Shown here piece by piece: positions 9,778 through 17,639 of a stretch of 64,000 nucleotides of DNA. The translations under genes and the position numbers were made by a program. The stretch comes from Streptomyces sp. 71268 (lineage in GTDB: Bacteria > Actinomycetota > Actinomycetes > Streptomycetales > Streptomycetaceae), in the NCBI RefSeq assembly GCF_029392895.1, contig NZ_CP114200.1:3751001-3815000 (forward strand), given 5' to 3'. The notes below the pieces were generated by a model. The model had not been told where the DNA came from and did not search any database. It saw only the letters and a program-made list of their open reading frames with translations. The stretch's first letter is position 1; each line of letters begins with the position of its first letter.

Positions 9778-11334
9778 TCACGGGCGACGGAGCGCGTCGG
9801 CCCCGCCCACACCCGCGGTCAGCGTCGCGACGCCGTCCGCGTCGGGCTTGGCCACCCCGGCCGTCTCCGACTCCAGGAGGTGCTTGCCCAGCAGCTCCGG
9901 GTCGGGCAGGTCCATCGGGTACTCGCCGTCGAAGCAGGCGCGGCACAGCTTCGGCTTGTCGATCGTGGTCGCCTCGATCATCCCGTCGATCGAGATGTAC
10001 GAGAGCGAGTCGGCCCCCAGCGACTTGCCGATCTCCTCGACGGAGAGCCCGTTGGCGATCAGCTCGGCGCGGGTGGCGAAGTCGATACCGAAGAAGCACG
10101 GCCACTTGATGGGCGGCGAGGAGATGCGGATGTGCACCTCGGCGGCCCCGGCCTCGCGCAGCATCCGGACCAGCGCGCGCTGGGTGTTCCCGCGGACGAT
10201 CGAGTCGTCCACGACCACCAGGCGCTTGCCCCGGATGACCTCCTTGAGCGGGTTGAGCTTGAGCCGGATACCGAGCTGCCGAATGGTCTGGCTCGGCTGG
10301 ATGAACGTACGGCCCACGTAGCTGTTCTTGACCAGCCCCGACCCGTACGGGATGCCGCTGGCCTCGGCGTACCCGACGGCCGCCGGCGTGCCGGACTCCG
10401 GCGTGGCTATCACCAGGTCGGCGTCGGCCGGCGCCTCGGCGGCCAGCCTGCGGCCCATCTCCACGCGGGAGAGGTAGACGTTGCGGCCGGCGATGTCGGT
10501 GTCGGGGCGGGCGAGGTAGACGTACTCGAAGACGCAGCCCTTGGGCCGGGCCTCGGCGAACCGGGACGCGCGCAGCCCGTCCTCGTCGATGGCGACCATC
10601 TCGCCGGGCTCGATCTCGCGGATGAAGCTGGCGCCGCAGATGTCGAGCGCGGCGGTCTCGGACGCGACGACCCAGCCGCGCTCCAGGCGACCGAGGACCA
10701 GCGGCCGGATGCCCTGCGGGTCACGGGCCGCGTACAGCGTGTGCTCGTCCATGAAGACGAGGCTGAACGCGCCCTGCACCTTCGGCAGCACGCGCTGCGC
10801 GGCGGCCTCGACGGTCAGCGGCTTGCCGTCCTCGTCGACCTGGCCCGCGAGCAGCGCGGTGACCAGGTCGGTGTCGTTCGTCGCGGCGACCTGGGTGGCC
10901 CGACCGCCCTCGCGGGGCAGCTCGGCGACCATCTCGGCCAGCTCGGCGGTGTTGACGAGGTTCCCGTTGTGACCCAGCGCGATCGAGCCGTTGGCGGTCG
11001 CGCGGAAGGTCGGCTGCGCGTTCTCCCACACCGAGGCACCGGTGGTGGAGTAACGGGCGTGCCCCACGGCGATGTGGCCGCGGAGGGAGCCGAGGGAGGT
11101 TTCGTCGAAGACCTGGGAGACCAGGCCCATGTCCTTGAAGACGAGAATCTGGGAGCCGTTGCTCACTGCGATGCCCGCGGACTCCTGTCCACGGTGCTGC
11201 AGCGCGTACAGCCCGAAATAGGTGAGTTTGGCGACCTCTTCACCCGGAGCCCAGACACCGAAGACGCCGCAGGCGTCTTGGGGGCCCTTCTCGCCGGGAA
11301 GGAGATCGTGGCTGAGTAGTCCGTCACCACGCAC
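9778..11334 (-). CDS. purF: Amidophosphoribosyltransferase
   Basis: At 518 residues, this enzyme commits PRPP to purine synthesis by transferring ammonia from glutamine. The class II glutaminase cysteine follows a short propeptide (GPQDACGVFG). The phosphoribosyltransferase site is VVVDDSIVRGNT, and late cysteines (IKWPCFFG, KLCRACFDGEYP) fit the iron-sulphur, propeptide-processed type of PurF. GTG 11334 is chosen because the -10-like TACAGT lies exactly seven bases upstream, implying a leaderless mRNA. GTG 11343 is the only near alternative but overlaps that hexamer. It heads the purF-purM unit. Confidence 0.95.
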   Translation of the reverse strand: MRGDGLLSHDLLPGEKGPQDACGVFGVWAPGEEVAKLTYFGLYALQHRGQESAGIAVSNGSQILVFKDMGLVSQVFDETSLGSLRGHIAVGHARYSTTGASVWENAQPTFRATANGSIALGHNGNLVNTAELAEMVAELPREGGRATQVAATNDTDLVTALLAGQVDEDGKPLTVEAAAQRVLPKVQGAFSLVFMDEHTLYAARDPQGIRPLVLGRLERGWVVASETAALDICGASFIREIEPGEMVAIDEDGLRASRFAEARPKGCVFEYVYLARPDTDIAGRNVYLSRVEMGRRLAAEAPADADLVIATPESGTPAAVGYAEASGIPYGSGLVKNSYVGRTFIQPSQTIRQLGIRLKLNPLKEVIRGKRLVVVDDSIVRGNTQRALVRMLREAGAAEVHIRISSPPIKWPCFFGIDFATRAELIANGLSVEEIGKSLGADSLSYISIDGMIEATTIDKPKLCRACFDGEYPMDLPDPELLGKHLLESETAGVAKPDADGVATLTAGVGGADALRRP

Positions 11335-11347
11335 AACACACACTGTA
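11335..11347 (-). promoter_or_regulatory. Leaderless-type -10 element of purF
   Basis: On the minus strand TACAGT (11347-11342) is followed by seven bases and then the GTG start. TANNNT seven bases before a start codon is a recognised sign of leaderless transcripts in actinobacteria. No ribosome-binding site is present. The -35 region is unclear. Confidence 0.55.
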
Positions 11348-11756
11348 CCCGCGGTCGGGGGTCAGGCGTTCGGTCGACCTTGAGAGTGGACGGTTACATT
11401 CCGTTACGGGCGTGATGTTGGGGCTCGGATGTGGAAGGCACTGAGGCGGGCTGGATGGGGCGTGCGGTGCGGTGGGGAGGCCGTGAGACCGCGCCTCTGC
11501 GGCGACACGGTGACCCTGCGGTGACGCTGTGCGGTGGCCGAGTTCGGGGGCCGAGTGGGCTCAGATGAGATGAGGGACACATCAGGGGAGGGGGTGTTGT
11601 TGCGGGGAGTGGTGGGGGTGAGGAGGTGTGGAGGTGGGTGTCGTGGGGTGGAGGGCGGCACTGTGGGTGACCGGGTGGGGTGCGTGGCGGGAGGGGCGGC
11701 TGCGGGTGCGGAGGGTGGGTTGGCTTTGGTTGAGCGCTTCCCCTGGCCGTCGGTTG
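11348..11756. other. G/T-rich low-complexity stretch upstream of purF
   Basis: No gene is supported. The plus strand is dominated by G with T and runs such as GGTGGGGGTGAGGAGG; the minus strand is correspondingly C-rich. The apparent minus-strand reading frames here are Pro/Thr/His repeats produced by this skew. Confidence 0.6.
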
Positions 11757-11910
11757 AGCCGGCCCCGTGCTGGCGGGGGTGGCCCGCAGTGACGCGGGGT
11801 GTTTGGGTTGGTGGTGGCGTGCGTCCCCGCAGCGGTGCGGGGGTGGTCCCTGGGAAGTCGATGTTCTGTGGGTGGAGGCGGCCTGGGCCCCGCGCGTGCG
11901 GGGGCGTACT
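11757..11910 (+). CRISPR. Decayed CRISPR relic (three degenerate repeats)
   Basis: Three degenerate copies of the island's CRISPR repeat lie at about 11757-11785, 11820-11850 and 11882-11910. Each keeps the CCCCG...GCGGGGG palindrome, and the first two also keep GGTGG followed by CCC. Spacing is 62-63 bases against 61 in intact arrays, the difference being explained by a two-base insertion inside the second repeat. No leader is recognisable upstream. I read it as an old, inactive array. Confidence 0.6.
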
Positions 11911-11976
11911 CGCTCCGTGAGAACTGGTCCCCGAGCGGACGGGGTTGTGTCACGGGCCACTCGATACGCTCGGCCC

Positions 11977-12660
11977 GTGATTCGCGTAGTGGCGCTCGAT
12001 GTCGGGGAAACCCTGATACGCGACGATCGAGGCTGGGCAGCATGGGCCGATTGGCTTGGCGTACCTCGGCACACGATGTCCGCGCTGGTCGGGGCTGTCG
12101 TCGCGCAGGGTAGGGACAACGCCGACGCGGTACGGATGCTTCGCCCGGGCATCGACATCGCGGCCGAGCGCGCCGCCATGGAGGCAGCGGGGAGGGGCGC
12201 CTCGCTGGATGAGGCCGACCTCTACCCGGACGTCCGCTCGGCCCTCGCGGCCCTGTGCGCGGCTGGGGCGCGAGTGGTCGTGGCCGGGAACCAGACGGCC
12301 GAGGCGGCCGAGCGGTTACGTGCGCTGCGCTTGCCGGTGGACGCGGTGGCGACCTCTGGTGAGTGGGGTGTCGCGAAACCGTGCGCGGAGTTCTTCGCAC
12401 AGGTCGTGGACCTGGCGGGTGTGCCGGCCGACGAGGTTCTGTACGTGGGCGATCACCCCGCGAACGACGTGGCTCCGGCTCGCGCGGCAGGGCTCCGCAC
12501 GGCGCATCTGCGGCGGGGGCCGCTTGGGTATCTGTGGGCCGATACGGCCGGTGCCGACTGGAGCGTCGGCTCGCTGCAGGATCTGGCGAGCATCGTGGGG
12601 CTCGTGGAGCACCAGCGTCGGTTGGGCCGGCAGGGCGCCACGGGCGAGGGAGCGCGGTGA
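11977..12660 (+). CDS. HAD-superfamily hydrolase
   Basis: The 227-residue protein carries the HAD core: motif I DVGETL (nucleophile Asp8), a loop VVVAGNQ in the position of motif II, lysine motif GVAKP, and motif IV VGDHPANDVAPARAAG. The motif I form DxGxT lacks the second Asp of classic phosphatases but is common in haloacid-dehalogenase-like and phosphoglycolate-phosphatase-like members. GTG 11977 places the nucleophile at the normal distance from the N-terminus; the upstream reading frame runs through the CRISPR relic and is not coding. Substrate unknown. It is flanked on both sides by CRISPR remnants. Confidence 0.8.
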   Translation: MIRVVALDVGETLIRDDRGWAAWADWLGVPRHTMSALVGAVVAQGRDNADAVRMLRPGIDIAAERAAMEAAGRGASLDEADLYPDVRSALAALCAAGARVVVAGNQTAEAAERLRALRLPVDAVATSGEWGVAKPCAEFFAQVVDLAGVPADEVLYVGDHPANDVAPARAAGLRTAHLRRGPLGYLWADTAGADWSVGSLQDLASIVGLVEHQRRLGRQGATGEGAR

Positions 12661-12694
12661 GACGGGAGTGGCGGGCGGCTTGCGCAACTGGGAG

Positions 12695-12750
12695 GGCGCA
12701 CGGGCGAGATGCCAGGGTTGAGCCTGATGAGCCCGCGGGTCAGTTGCTCT
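12695..12750 (+). other. Relic CRISPR leader
   Basis: The segment just before the mini-array keeps CAGGGTTGAGCCTGA, then CCCGCGGGTCAGTTGCTCT. This parallels the block immediately before the arrays at 17640 and 19739 (AGCCTGACAAACCCGCAGG then TCAATTGC). The 5' half of the leader has diverged. Confidence 0.6.
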
Positions 12751-12840
12751 GACATTCCCCGCGCGTGCGGGGGTGGCCCTGAGGCGGCGCTCGGGTCGAC
12801 GAACGACCGCTCCTGATCCCCGCGCATGCGTGGTTCAACG
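12751..12840 (+). CRISPR. One-spacer CRISPR mini-array
   Basis: Repeat 1 (12751-12779) holds TCCCCGCGCGTGCGGGGGTGG; repeat 2 (12812-12840) keeps ATCCCCGCGC but is degraded at its 3' half, as terminal repeats often are. The spacer between them (12780-12811) is exactly 32 bases and the period 61, identical to the larger arrays. A relic leader precedes it. It lies between the HAD gene and the SLOG-like gene. Confidence 0.75.
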
Positions 12841-12864
12841 CTTCCTCTGCGACCCAGCTTGTAC

Positions 12865-13347
12865 TCATACGGGCACAATCAGGCGCGGCTTCCCCAGGTA
12901 TGCGGCGTAGTTGAGTGTCTGCCACGTGCCCGAGCCTTCGGTGCTCTCCGTAAGCGGAAAACCGATCACCATGTCGGCCCGGTCGACCATCCAACAGTTA
13001 CGGGCGTGGAACGCCGCAGTACGGAGTTCCGGGGCCCGTAGTGCGACGATTTCGGCGATGCGGCCCCGCCTTCGGCATTGTTCGATGGTGTGCTGCGCCT
13101 CGGCCGGCTGCTGCTCGACCGTACCGGGGACGACCACCGTGATACGCGAGCGGGATTTCTCGGCGAGATGGCATAGGGCCAGGCTGTCGATACCTTTTGC
13201 GCCACCAATGTAGAACTGTGCGTCCTGGGTCGCCCACGGAGCGAGATATACGCGGAACAAGGCGGAATACCAGGTGCCCTCGCGATGCCTCGTGTCCCTG
13301 GTGCCCGTGATCGCCACAGCCAGCGGTCTTGGCGCGCAATGGATCAC
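12865..13347 (-). CDS. DprA/SLOG-like nucleotide-binding protein
   Basis: The 160-residue protein is a single Rossmann-like domain beginning VAITGTRD (11-18), with the loop GGAKGIDSLALCH (48-60). This closely matches the GGARGID-type loop of DprA and the wider SLOG superfamily, whose members bind nucleotides or their derivatives. It is too short for DprA and has no extra DNA-binding domain. It starts 10 bases after the GNAT gene stops, so the two probably form an operon. The base composition is less GC-rich than the core genes. Function is uncertain: a nucleotide sensor or hydrolase is possible, but nothing here proves it. Confidence 0.7.
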   Translation of the reverse strand: MIHCAPRPLAVAITGTRDTRHREGTWYSALFRVYLAPWATQDAQFYIGGAKGIDSLALCHLAEKSRSRITVVVPGTVEQQPAEAQHTIEQCRRRGRIAEIVALRAPELRTAAFHARNCWMVDRADMVIGFPLTESTEGSGTWQTLNYAAYLGKPRLIVPV

Positions 13348-13357
13348 AGGCGACCCG

Positions 13358-13924
13358 TCATCGGCTGGGCTTCCTCAAACCAAGGATCATGACGTCATGC
13401 AAGGCCGCGCCGTCCCACGGATACGCCTCGCCGATCTTCTCGTAGCCCCAGGAGCGATAGGCGGCCTGCGCTGCGGGAACGTCCGGGCGGGCGTTGAGCA
13501 GGACGCGCTCTTCTGTGGCGTTACCGAGAATCGCGTCGTGGAGGCGCTTGGCCACTCCCTGTCTCCGCCAGGGGGCGCGAACCGCCAGTTCGATAAGGCC
13601 GAATGTACGGTGCCCGTCCTCACGGCGTAGTTCATCAGCCACGGGAGTAATGAGGCGGTTCCACCAGCCGGTCGACGCGCTGAGCGGATAGCCGTAGGCG
13701 ATGCCTACCGGCTCCCCGTCGTCACTGCGGGCCAGGGCAGCTCGGAACGTGGCCTTGCGTACCTGCGACCGGAAACGGCGGAAGTTCGCCTCGACATCCC
13801 GCACGGTCTTCTCGTAGGGAGGCTCCGCGAACGCCTCCGCATAGACGAGTGTGAATGCCTCTTCGGCGCGGGCTGCGGCGTCTCCATTCATCCGCTCTAC
13901 GTGGACGGCACTCTGCGGGGTCAT
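13358..13924 (-). CDS. GNAT-family N-acetyltransferase
   Basis: The protein has 188 residues from ATG 13924, chosen because AGGTGG lies about eight bases upstream; GTG 13936 is the alternative. The acetyl-CoA loop is WRRQGVAKRLHD (119-130), preceded by the beta-strand GLIELAVRAP and followed by AQAAYRSWGYEKIGE, the usual last motif. Substrate cannot be inferred. It probably shares a transcript with the downstream SLOG-like gene. Confidence 0.82.
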   Translation of the reverse strand: MTPQSAVHVERMNGDAAARAEEAFTLVYAEAFAEPPYEKTVRDVEANFRRFRSQVRKATFRAALARSDDGEPVGIAYGYPLSASTGWWNRLITPVADELRREDGHRTFGLIELAVRAPWRRQGVAKRLHDAILGNATEERVLLNARPDVPAAQAAYRSWGYEKIGEAYPWDGAALHDVMILGLRKPSR

Positions 13925-14109
13925 CGGACGCGCCACCTACCCCTTCGCGGATACGAGCAGCATATGCGGGACCCTCTGCACCTAGAAACGGCCTTTCCCG
14001 GGCTCGTATCGATCTGGTACGAAACGGGTTAGCCTCGTGGACCGTTGCTTCGGCCACGGACTCACCTCTCCACGCCGGGCACGCCCTTCGCTCTAATGGT
14101 GCACACGGG

Positions 14110-14688
14110 CTAGCGCAGATAGGTACGCTGCCAGTCAACCGAAGACATGTTCTGGGCTGCATTGGCCAGTTCGATCGCCGAGGCTGTCTTGAGCTTCGCC
14201 CGTGTGCTGTCGACCCACTCACGAGCGTTGCTGTAACCCTGTTCCACGTATTCGAGGCCCTGGATCATGCATTCCAACTTGTCGGCGTCATGCGCGACGA
14301 GCACTTCGAGGGAATCGCCGTGCTCGTACTCCTCGACCACGGCTTGGATGCCTGCGGCCACTGCCGGGTGAGCTTCGGCGAGCTGGTCCCTCGTGACGTC
14401 CTCGTTTTTGGCTGCCGTGAGGTACCGTCGCCCGATCCACGGGATGTCACCAACCCGCGTCTCCTGGGTGTCGTGGAAGGTACACAGCAAAGCCACCTTG
14501 GCGGGGTCCGCACCCTCCATCATTGCCAGCACGGCTCCGACGACCGCGACACGGAAGCTGTGCTCAGCGATGGTTTCGGGGTCCTTGACACCCGCAATCC
14601 ACCACCCGGAACGCTTTCCGCGCTTCAGCGCGCCCATCTCCATCAGATAGCTAACGGAACCCTTGGCGTGCTGATCGTCGTCAGGCAT
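14110..14688 (-). CDS. HD-domain hydrolase (HDDC2/YfbR-like nucleotidase)
   Basis: The 192-residue protein carries the HD metal-binding set: AEHSF (His43), FHDTQE (His72-Asp73, Glu76) and AHDADKLE (Asp134/Asp136). The extra glutamate and the overall length fit the 5'-deoxynucleotidase-like branch (YfbR/HDDC2) rather than signalling HD domains. Members hydrolyse nucleoside monophosphates. ATG 14688 has a GAGGA site and lies 21 bases after the XRE gene stops, so the two are likely co-transcribed. Confidence 0.82.
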   Translation of the reverse strand: MPDDDQHAKGSVSYLMEMGALKRGKRSGWWIAGVKDPETIAEHSFRVAVVGAVLAMMEGADPAKVALLCTFHDTQETRVGDIPWIGRRYLTAAKNEDVTRDQLAEAHPAVAAGIQAVVEEYEHGDSLEVLVAHDADKLECMIQGLEYVEQGYSNAREWVDSTRAKLKTASAIELANAAQNMSSVDWQRTYLR

Positions 14689-14709
14689 GCGAGCTGTCCT
14701 CTCGGTAGG

Positions 14710-15849
14710 TCACGGGGCGTTCAGCTTCAGACCGTAATGCACGGCATCCAACTCGCGCCTGGACCTTGTGGACACAACACCACCATCCAGTAGACGCGCT
14801 ACCCGCTGCTTGAGGTCGCGGCACAGTTCATGGTCCGCCGCTAGCGCACCCGGGCGTACAGCGAGCAACGACCACACGGAGTGGATGTTCAGGTCGATGC
14901 AGCCGAGTTCTGGTGACATGCGACCTACCAGGCTGCGAAGTAGCGCCTTCGCGTCCCACTCCGCACGCCCAGCCATGAACGCGTCGTCGGACCGAGGTAA
15001 ATTGTCGAGCCCCAACCAGTAGGCCCAGTAGTTCAGGTTGGCCAGTTCACCCGCGTCATCACTCATGCCCCGCTCGATGAACGCGTGCAGTGCGTCGCGC
15101 TCCCCGTGCCGCGTGAGCGATGTCGCCAACGACCGAGCGTCAGCCCAGTTCCAAGCACTGCGTTGGGAAGCTCGAGCCTGCCTACCCCGCATGTCAGTCA
15201 TCCACGCATGCGTATCCGATGCCACGTCGTAGCTGCACAGGTAGAGCGCTTGCCGTCGCAGCAAGGCACTCTCTGCACCCGTCCAGTCCGCCACTTCGGC
15301 ACTTCGCCGCAGGCCGTCGAAGAACGCTCGGCGTTCAGGGTCTCCCAGCAAAGGCCCGTTCGGCGTGGGGCCACGTCGCCGAGGCATCCCTGGGGGCGGG
15401 TGAGGGAGCGCTGCGGGAGGAGTTCCCGTCAGCGCCCAAGCGATCATGTGCGTGGCCGAGCGAGTGAAGACCCAATTGGCCAAGGGATGGCCGTGTACGT
15501 CACTCGATCGGCGATCGCGAAGGCCATGGCTCAGGACGGCGTCGGCATCCATCGCGGCATCGAAGAGGACCAGAAGAGCGGGGTCGGCCCCGCTGCGTAG
15601 CAAATGGCGTCGCATCTGTCGGAACTGCGCGGACGGGATCGCCGTGAGGGAACGGCGCCCCGATTCCCACCCCTGCACGGTGGTGACGTCGACCGCGATC
15701 GCCTCGGCCAGGGATTGCTGGGTCAGCCCTGCCCGTTCTCTCGTGACCTTGAAAAGGTGCCCGGTGACAACCCCTTCACGGGCCCGCCCAGGTGATCCCG
15801 GACCTGTGGTCAGGGTTCCGCACTTCGACACCTTTTGCCGTGACGCCAT
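14710..15849 (-). CDS. XRE-family transcriptional regulator with large C-terminal domain
   Basis: Of 379 residues, the helix-turn-helix occupies about 34-70 (RERAGLTQQSLAEAI, TTVQGWESGRR). A long alpha-helical C-terminal region rich in Trp, Ala and Arg follows (WNWADARSLATSLTRHGERDALHAF), resembling the sensory tail of large Streptomyces XRE regulators. ATG 15849 has an AGGAG site. It heads the minus-strand set XRE-HD-GNAT-SLOG and is divergent from the three-gene operon at 16054-17386, whose promoter it may control (inference). Confidence 0.8.
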   Translation of the reverse strand: MASRQKVSKCGTLTTGPGSPGRAREGVVTGHLFKVTRERAGLTQQSLAEAIAVDVTTVQGWESGRRSLTAIPSAQFRQMRRHLLRSGADPALLVLFDAAMDADAVLSHGLRDRRSSDVHGHPLANWVFTRSATHMIAWALTGTPPAALPHPPPGMPRRRGPTPNGPLLGDPERRAFFDGLRRSAEVADWTGAESALLRRQALYLCSYDVASDTHAWMTDMRGRQARASQRSAWNWADARSLATSLTRHGERDALHAFIERGMSDDAGELANLNYWAYWLGLDNLPRSDDAFMAGRAEWDAKALLRSLVGRMSPELGCIDLNIHSVWSLLAVRPGALAADHELCRDLKQRVARLLDGGVVSTRSRRELDAVHYGLKLNAP

Positions 15850-16053
15850 GCCATGGGCTCCTGCTGGCTAGGTCTGCTCAACTCGTACTGGGCGTCAGTT
15901 TTTTCGAGGTTCCGCTCACCGTACGTTACTGCCAAGAGCGACACCGCCCTACGGATTTCGACCATAGAGGCGACGTGCGCTGAATCCCAGACGCATAGGT
16001 CAGCTGAACGCTCACGAGTGACACGTGGCATCGATGAGACGGGAACTCTCGAC

Positions 16054-16530
16054 ATGAGCAGCAGTAAGCACGTTGCGGCGCGTCCGCATGCCGGCGGACA
16101 TGCGGGTGTCCGTGAGGCAACCCCTGATGGAGCGGCCGCCCCCCACGACTGGATTCCGCCTGGCGGCGGCGTGCGCTGGACGCGGATCGGGGAGCTGGGT
16201 TGGCACGCACTGACGGTGCCGACACATCTCGGTGACCTGGTGCTCGCCGCGCTCGGGGACGCGTCCGGGGCGGTGATTGAGGAGGATGTCGAGCGTCGTC
16301 AGACCTGGCTCATCGAGCCCAACGCGGCGGCCGTGCAGCGCTTTCACGGCCACCCGGTGGTCAGCGTTCGGGGAGACGACGACTCCTTCCTCTTCGTCCC
16401 CGGCATGACGCGTGACCACACGGTGTGGTGGCGAGTGGCCCCGACGGGCGACCGCCTGCTCACCGACGCGGAACTGCTGGCGACTGCGGTCACCAACGCG
16501 CGCGGCCGGGGGCGGGGACGGGCGTCGTGA
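16054..16530 (+). CDS. Unknown protein, first gene of a coupled operon
   Basis: The product is 158 residues from ATG 16054. I do not recognise a domain. It has a polar N-terminus, a compact middle (GGVRWTRIGELGWHAL, LGDLVLAALGD), the segment QTWLIEPNAA, and ends in a basic GRGRGRAS tail. No signal peptide or membrane helix is seen. Its TGA overlaps the next gene's GTG (GTGA at 16527-16530), a clear sign of translational coupling. It is divergent from the XRE regulator. Confidence 0.65.
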   Translation: MSSSKHVAARPHAGGHAGVREATPDGAAAPHDWIPPGGGVRWTRIGELGWHALTVPTHLGDLVLAALGDASGAVIEEDVERRQTWLIEPNAAAVQRFHGHPVVSVRGDDDSFLFVPGMTRDHTVWWRVAPTGDRLLTDAELLATAVTNARGRGRGRAS

Positions 16531-17108
16531 TCGACACGAGCTGGGCTCCCCCGCTCCACGACGAGGTGCTGCTTCTCCCCGCAGGACGCCAGTGGGACGC
16601 CGTGCGCACTTCTTCGGCCGTGGCGAAGTGGGCCTTTCAGATCCTCGACGGTACGGAAAGCTGTGCCGCGATCATCGATGAGCGGATGGCCTGCGCGTAC
16701 TGGTTGATGGCGGTTGATGATCAGTCCGCGTACGTCCATTGGGAGCGGTTGCGCGGGCACGTTGCCGTGTTGGGTGCCGGGCCTGGCACCCACTACGTCG
16801 GTGTACCGCCCACGCACCACCGCGCCGGGCCCGGGCTGCACTGGCGGTTCCCTGCTGACTGGTCGGGGCGGTACCTGGCTCATCCGTACTACCTGGGGGC
16901 GGTCCTCGTCTCCGCCGTACGGATCGCGCATGGGCCAGATGCCGTTGCCGCTCAATGCCCGTTGTGCGAGCGGGAGTTGGAACGTGCCGACGCGGTGACT
17001 GTGAGTGGACGTTCCGGCCCCGCCAACTCCACACCTCGCACCCTGGAGGTTCACCCCGCATGCGCCCGCACCGCCCGCCTCCGCGCCCACCAGCCACCAC
17101 CGACATGA
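16527..17108 (+). CDS. Unknown protein with a C-terminal zinc-ribbon-like motif
   Basis: The product is 193 residues from GTG 16527, overlapping the stop of the previous gene and itself overlapping the next gene (ATGA at 17105-17108). The body resembles the first gene product in style (LLLPAGRQWDAVR, GPGTHYVGVPPT, HWRFPADWSGRYLAHP). Near the C-terminus CPLCERELE and HPACA could form a zinc-binding knuckle. I do not recognise the family. The overlaps imply stoichiometric production with both neighbours. Confidence 0.65.
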   Translation: MIDTSWAPPLHDEVLLLPAGRQWDAVRTSSAVAKWAFQILDGTESCAAIIDERMACAYWLMAVDDQSAYVHWERLRGHVAVLGAGPGTHYVGVPPTHHRAGPGLHWRFPADWSGRYLAHPYYLGAVLVSAVRIAHGPDAVAAQCPLCERELERADAVTVSGRSGPANSTPRTLEVHPACARTARLRAHQPPPT

Positions 17109-17386
17109 CCCACCGCCGCCGTTACCGTTACGTCGAGATGTCCCTCGCTCCTGATCCCGAGGCCACGCCGTACACCGTCCGGGCCAGGTGTCTCGCGTGC
17201 GACGACCTGTCTCCGGAGCCCGAGACGTCGGAGTCCATCACGGCCCAACACGAGCGCGCGCAGCGCTGGTGTACGCACCACGCGGCCCGCGACCATGCGG
17301 ACGGGCGCCACTTCCGCTTTGCCGCGACGGTCACCTTGCGGTGGCGCGTTACGCCGGCTGAGGACATTGGGCCGGCGGCATTGTGA
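17105..17386 (+). CDS. Small DUF7848-like protein
   Basis: The product is 93 residues from ATG 17105, coupled to the preceding gene by a four-base overlap. It contains VRARCLACDDLSPE and, 29 residues on, WCTHHAARDHADGRH, a Cys/His pattern that could bind metal. The layout resembles the short Streptomyces family DUF7848, often found beside XRE regulators; this assignment is from memory. It is the last gene before the first large CRISPR leader. Confidence 0.65.
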   Translation: MTHRRRYRYVEMSLAPDPEATPYTVRARCLACDDLSPEPETSESITAQHERAQRWCTHHAARDHADGRHFRFAATVTLRWRVTPAEDIGPAAL

Positions 17387-17503
17387 GGGAGTGTGGGGGG
17401 GGCTGGTCGGCGTGGGGCCGGGGTGCCCGCTGTGGGTGGCTTGTCGCCGCCGGCCTTCGCCGCAGGTGTCGTCGGAGCTCGTCGAATCGGCGGAGTTCGG
17501 CGA

Positions 17504-17639
17504 TAGCCTGTTGGGCCTGGTTAGGGGGCGGGGCGTCTTGGGTGAGATGCGACGAGTGACGAGTTCGGGCGAATGGTCGGAGTTCGCGGAAGTTGCAGAA
17601 AACCGGGGTTCGGCCTGACAAACCCGCAGGTCAATCGCT
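17504..17639 (+). other. CRISPR-1 leader
   Basis: From TAGCCTG (17504) to the first repeat, about 135 bases are shared with two other leaders in this island. The last 64 bases (17576-17639) include GTCGGAGTTCGCGGAAGTTG, CAGAAAACCGGGGTTCG and AAACCCGCAGGTCAAT, almost identical to the block before CRISPR-2. This fixes array transcription on the plus strand. Confidence 0.85.

Noticed and set aside
11394..12400. Minus-strand Pro/Thr/His-rich frames upstream of purF
   Set aside because: They arise from the C-rich strand of a skewed non-coding tract and run antisense through the HAD gene and the CRISPR relic.
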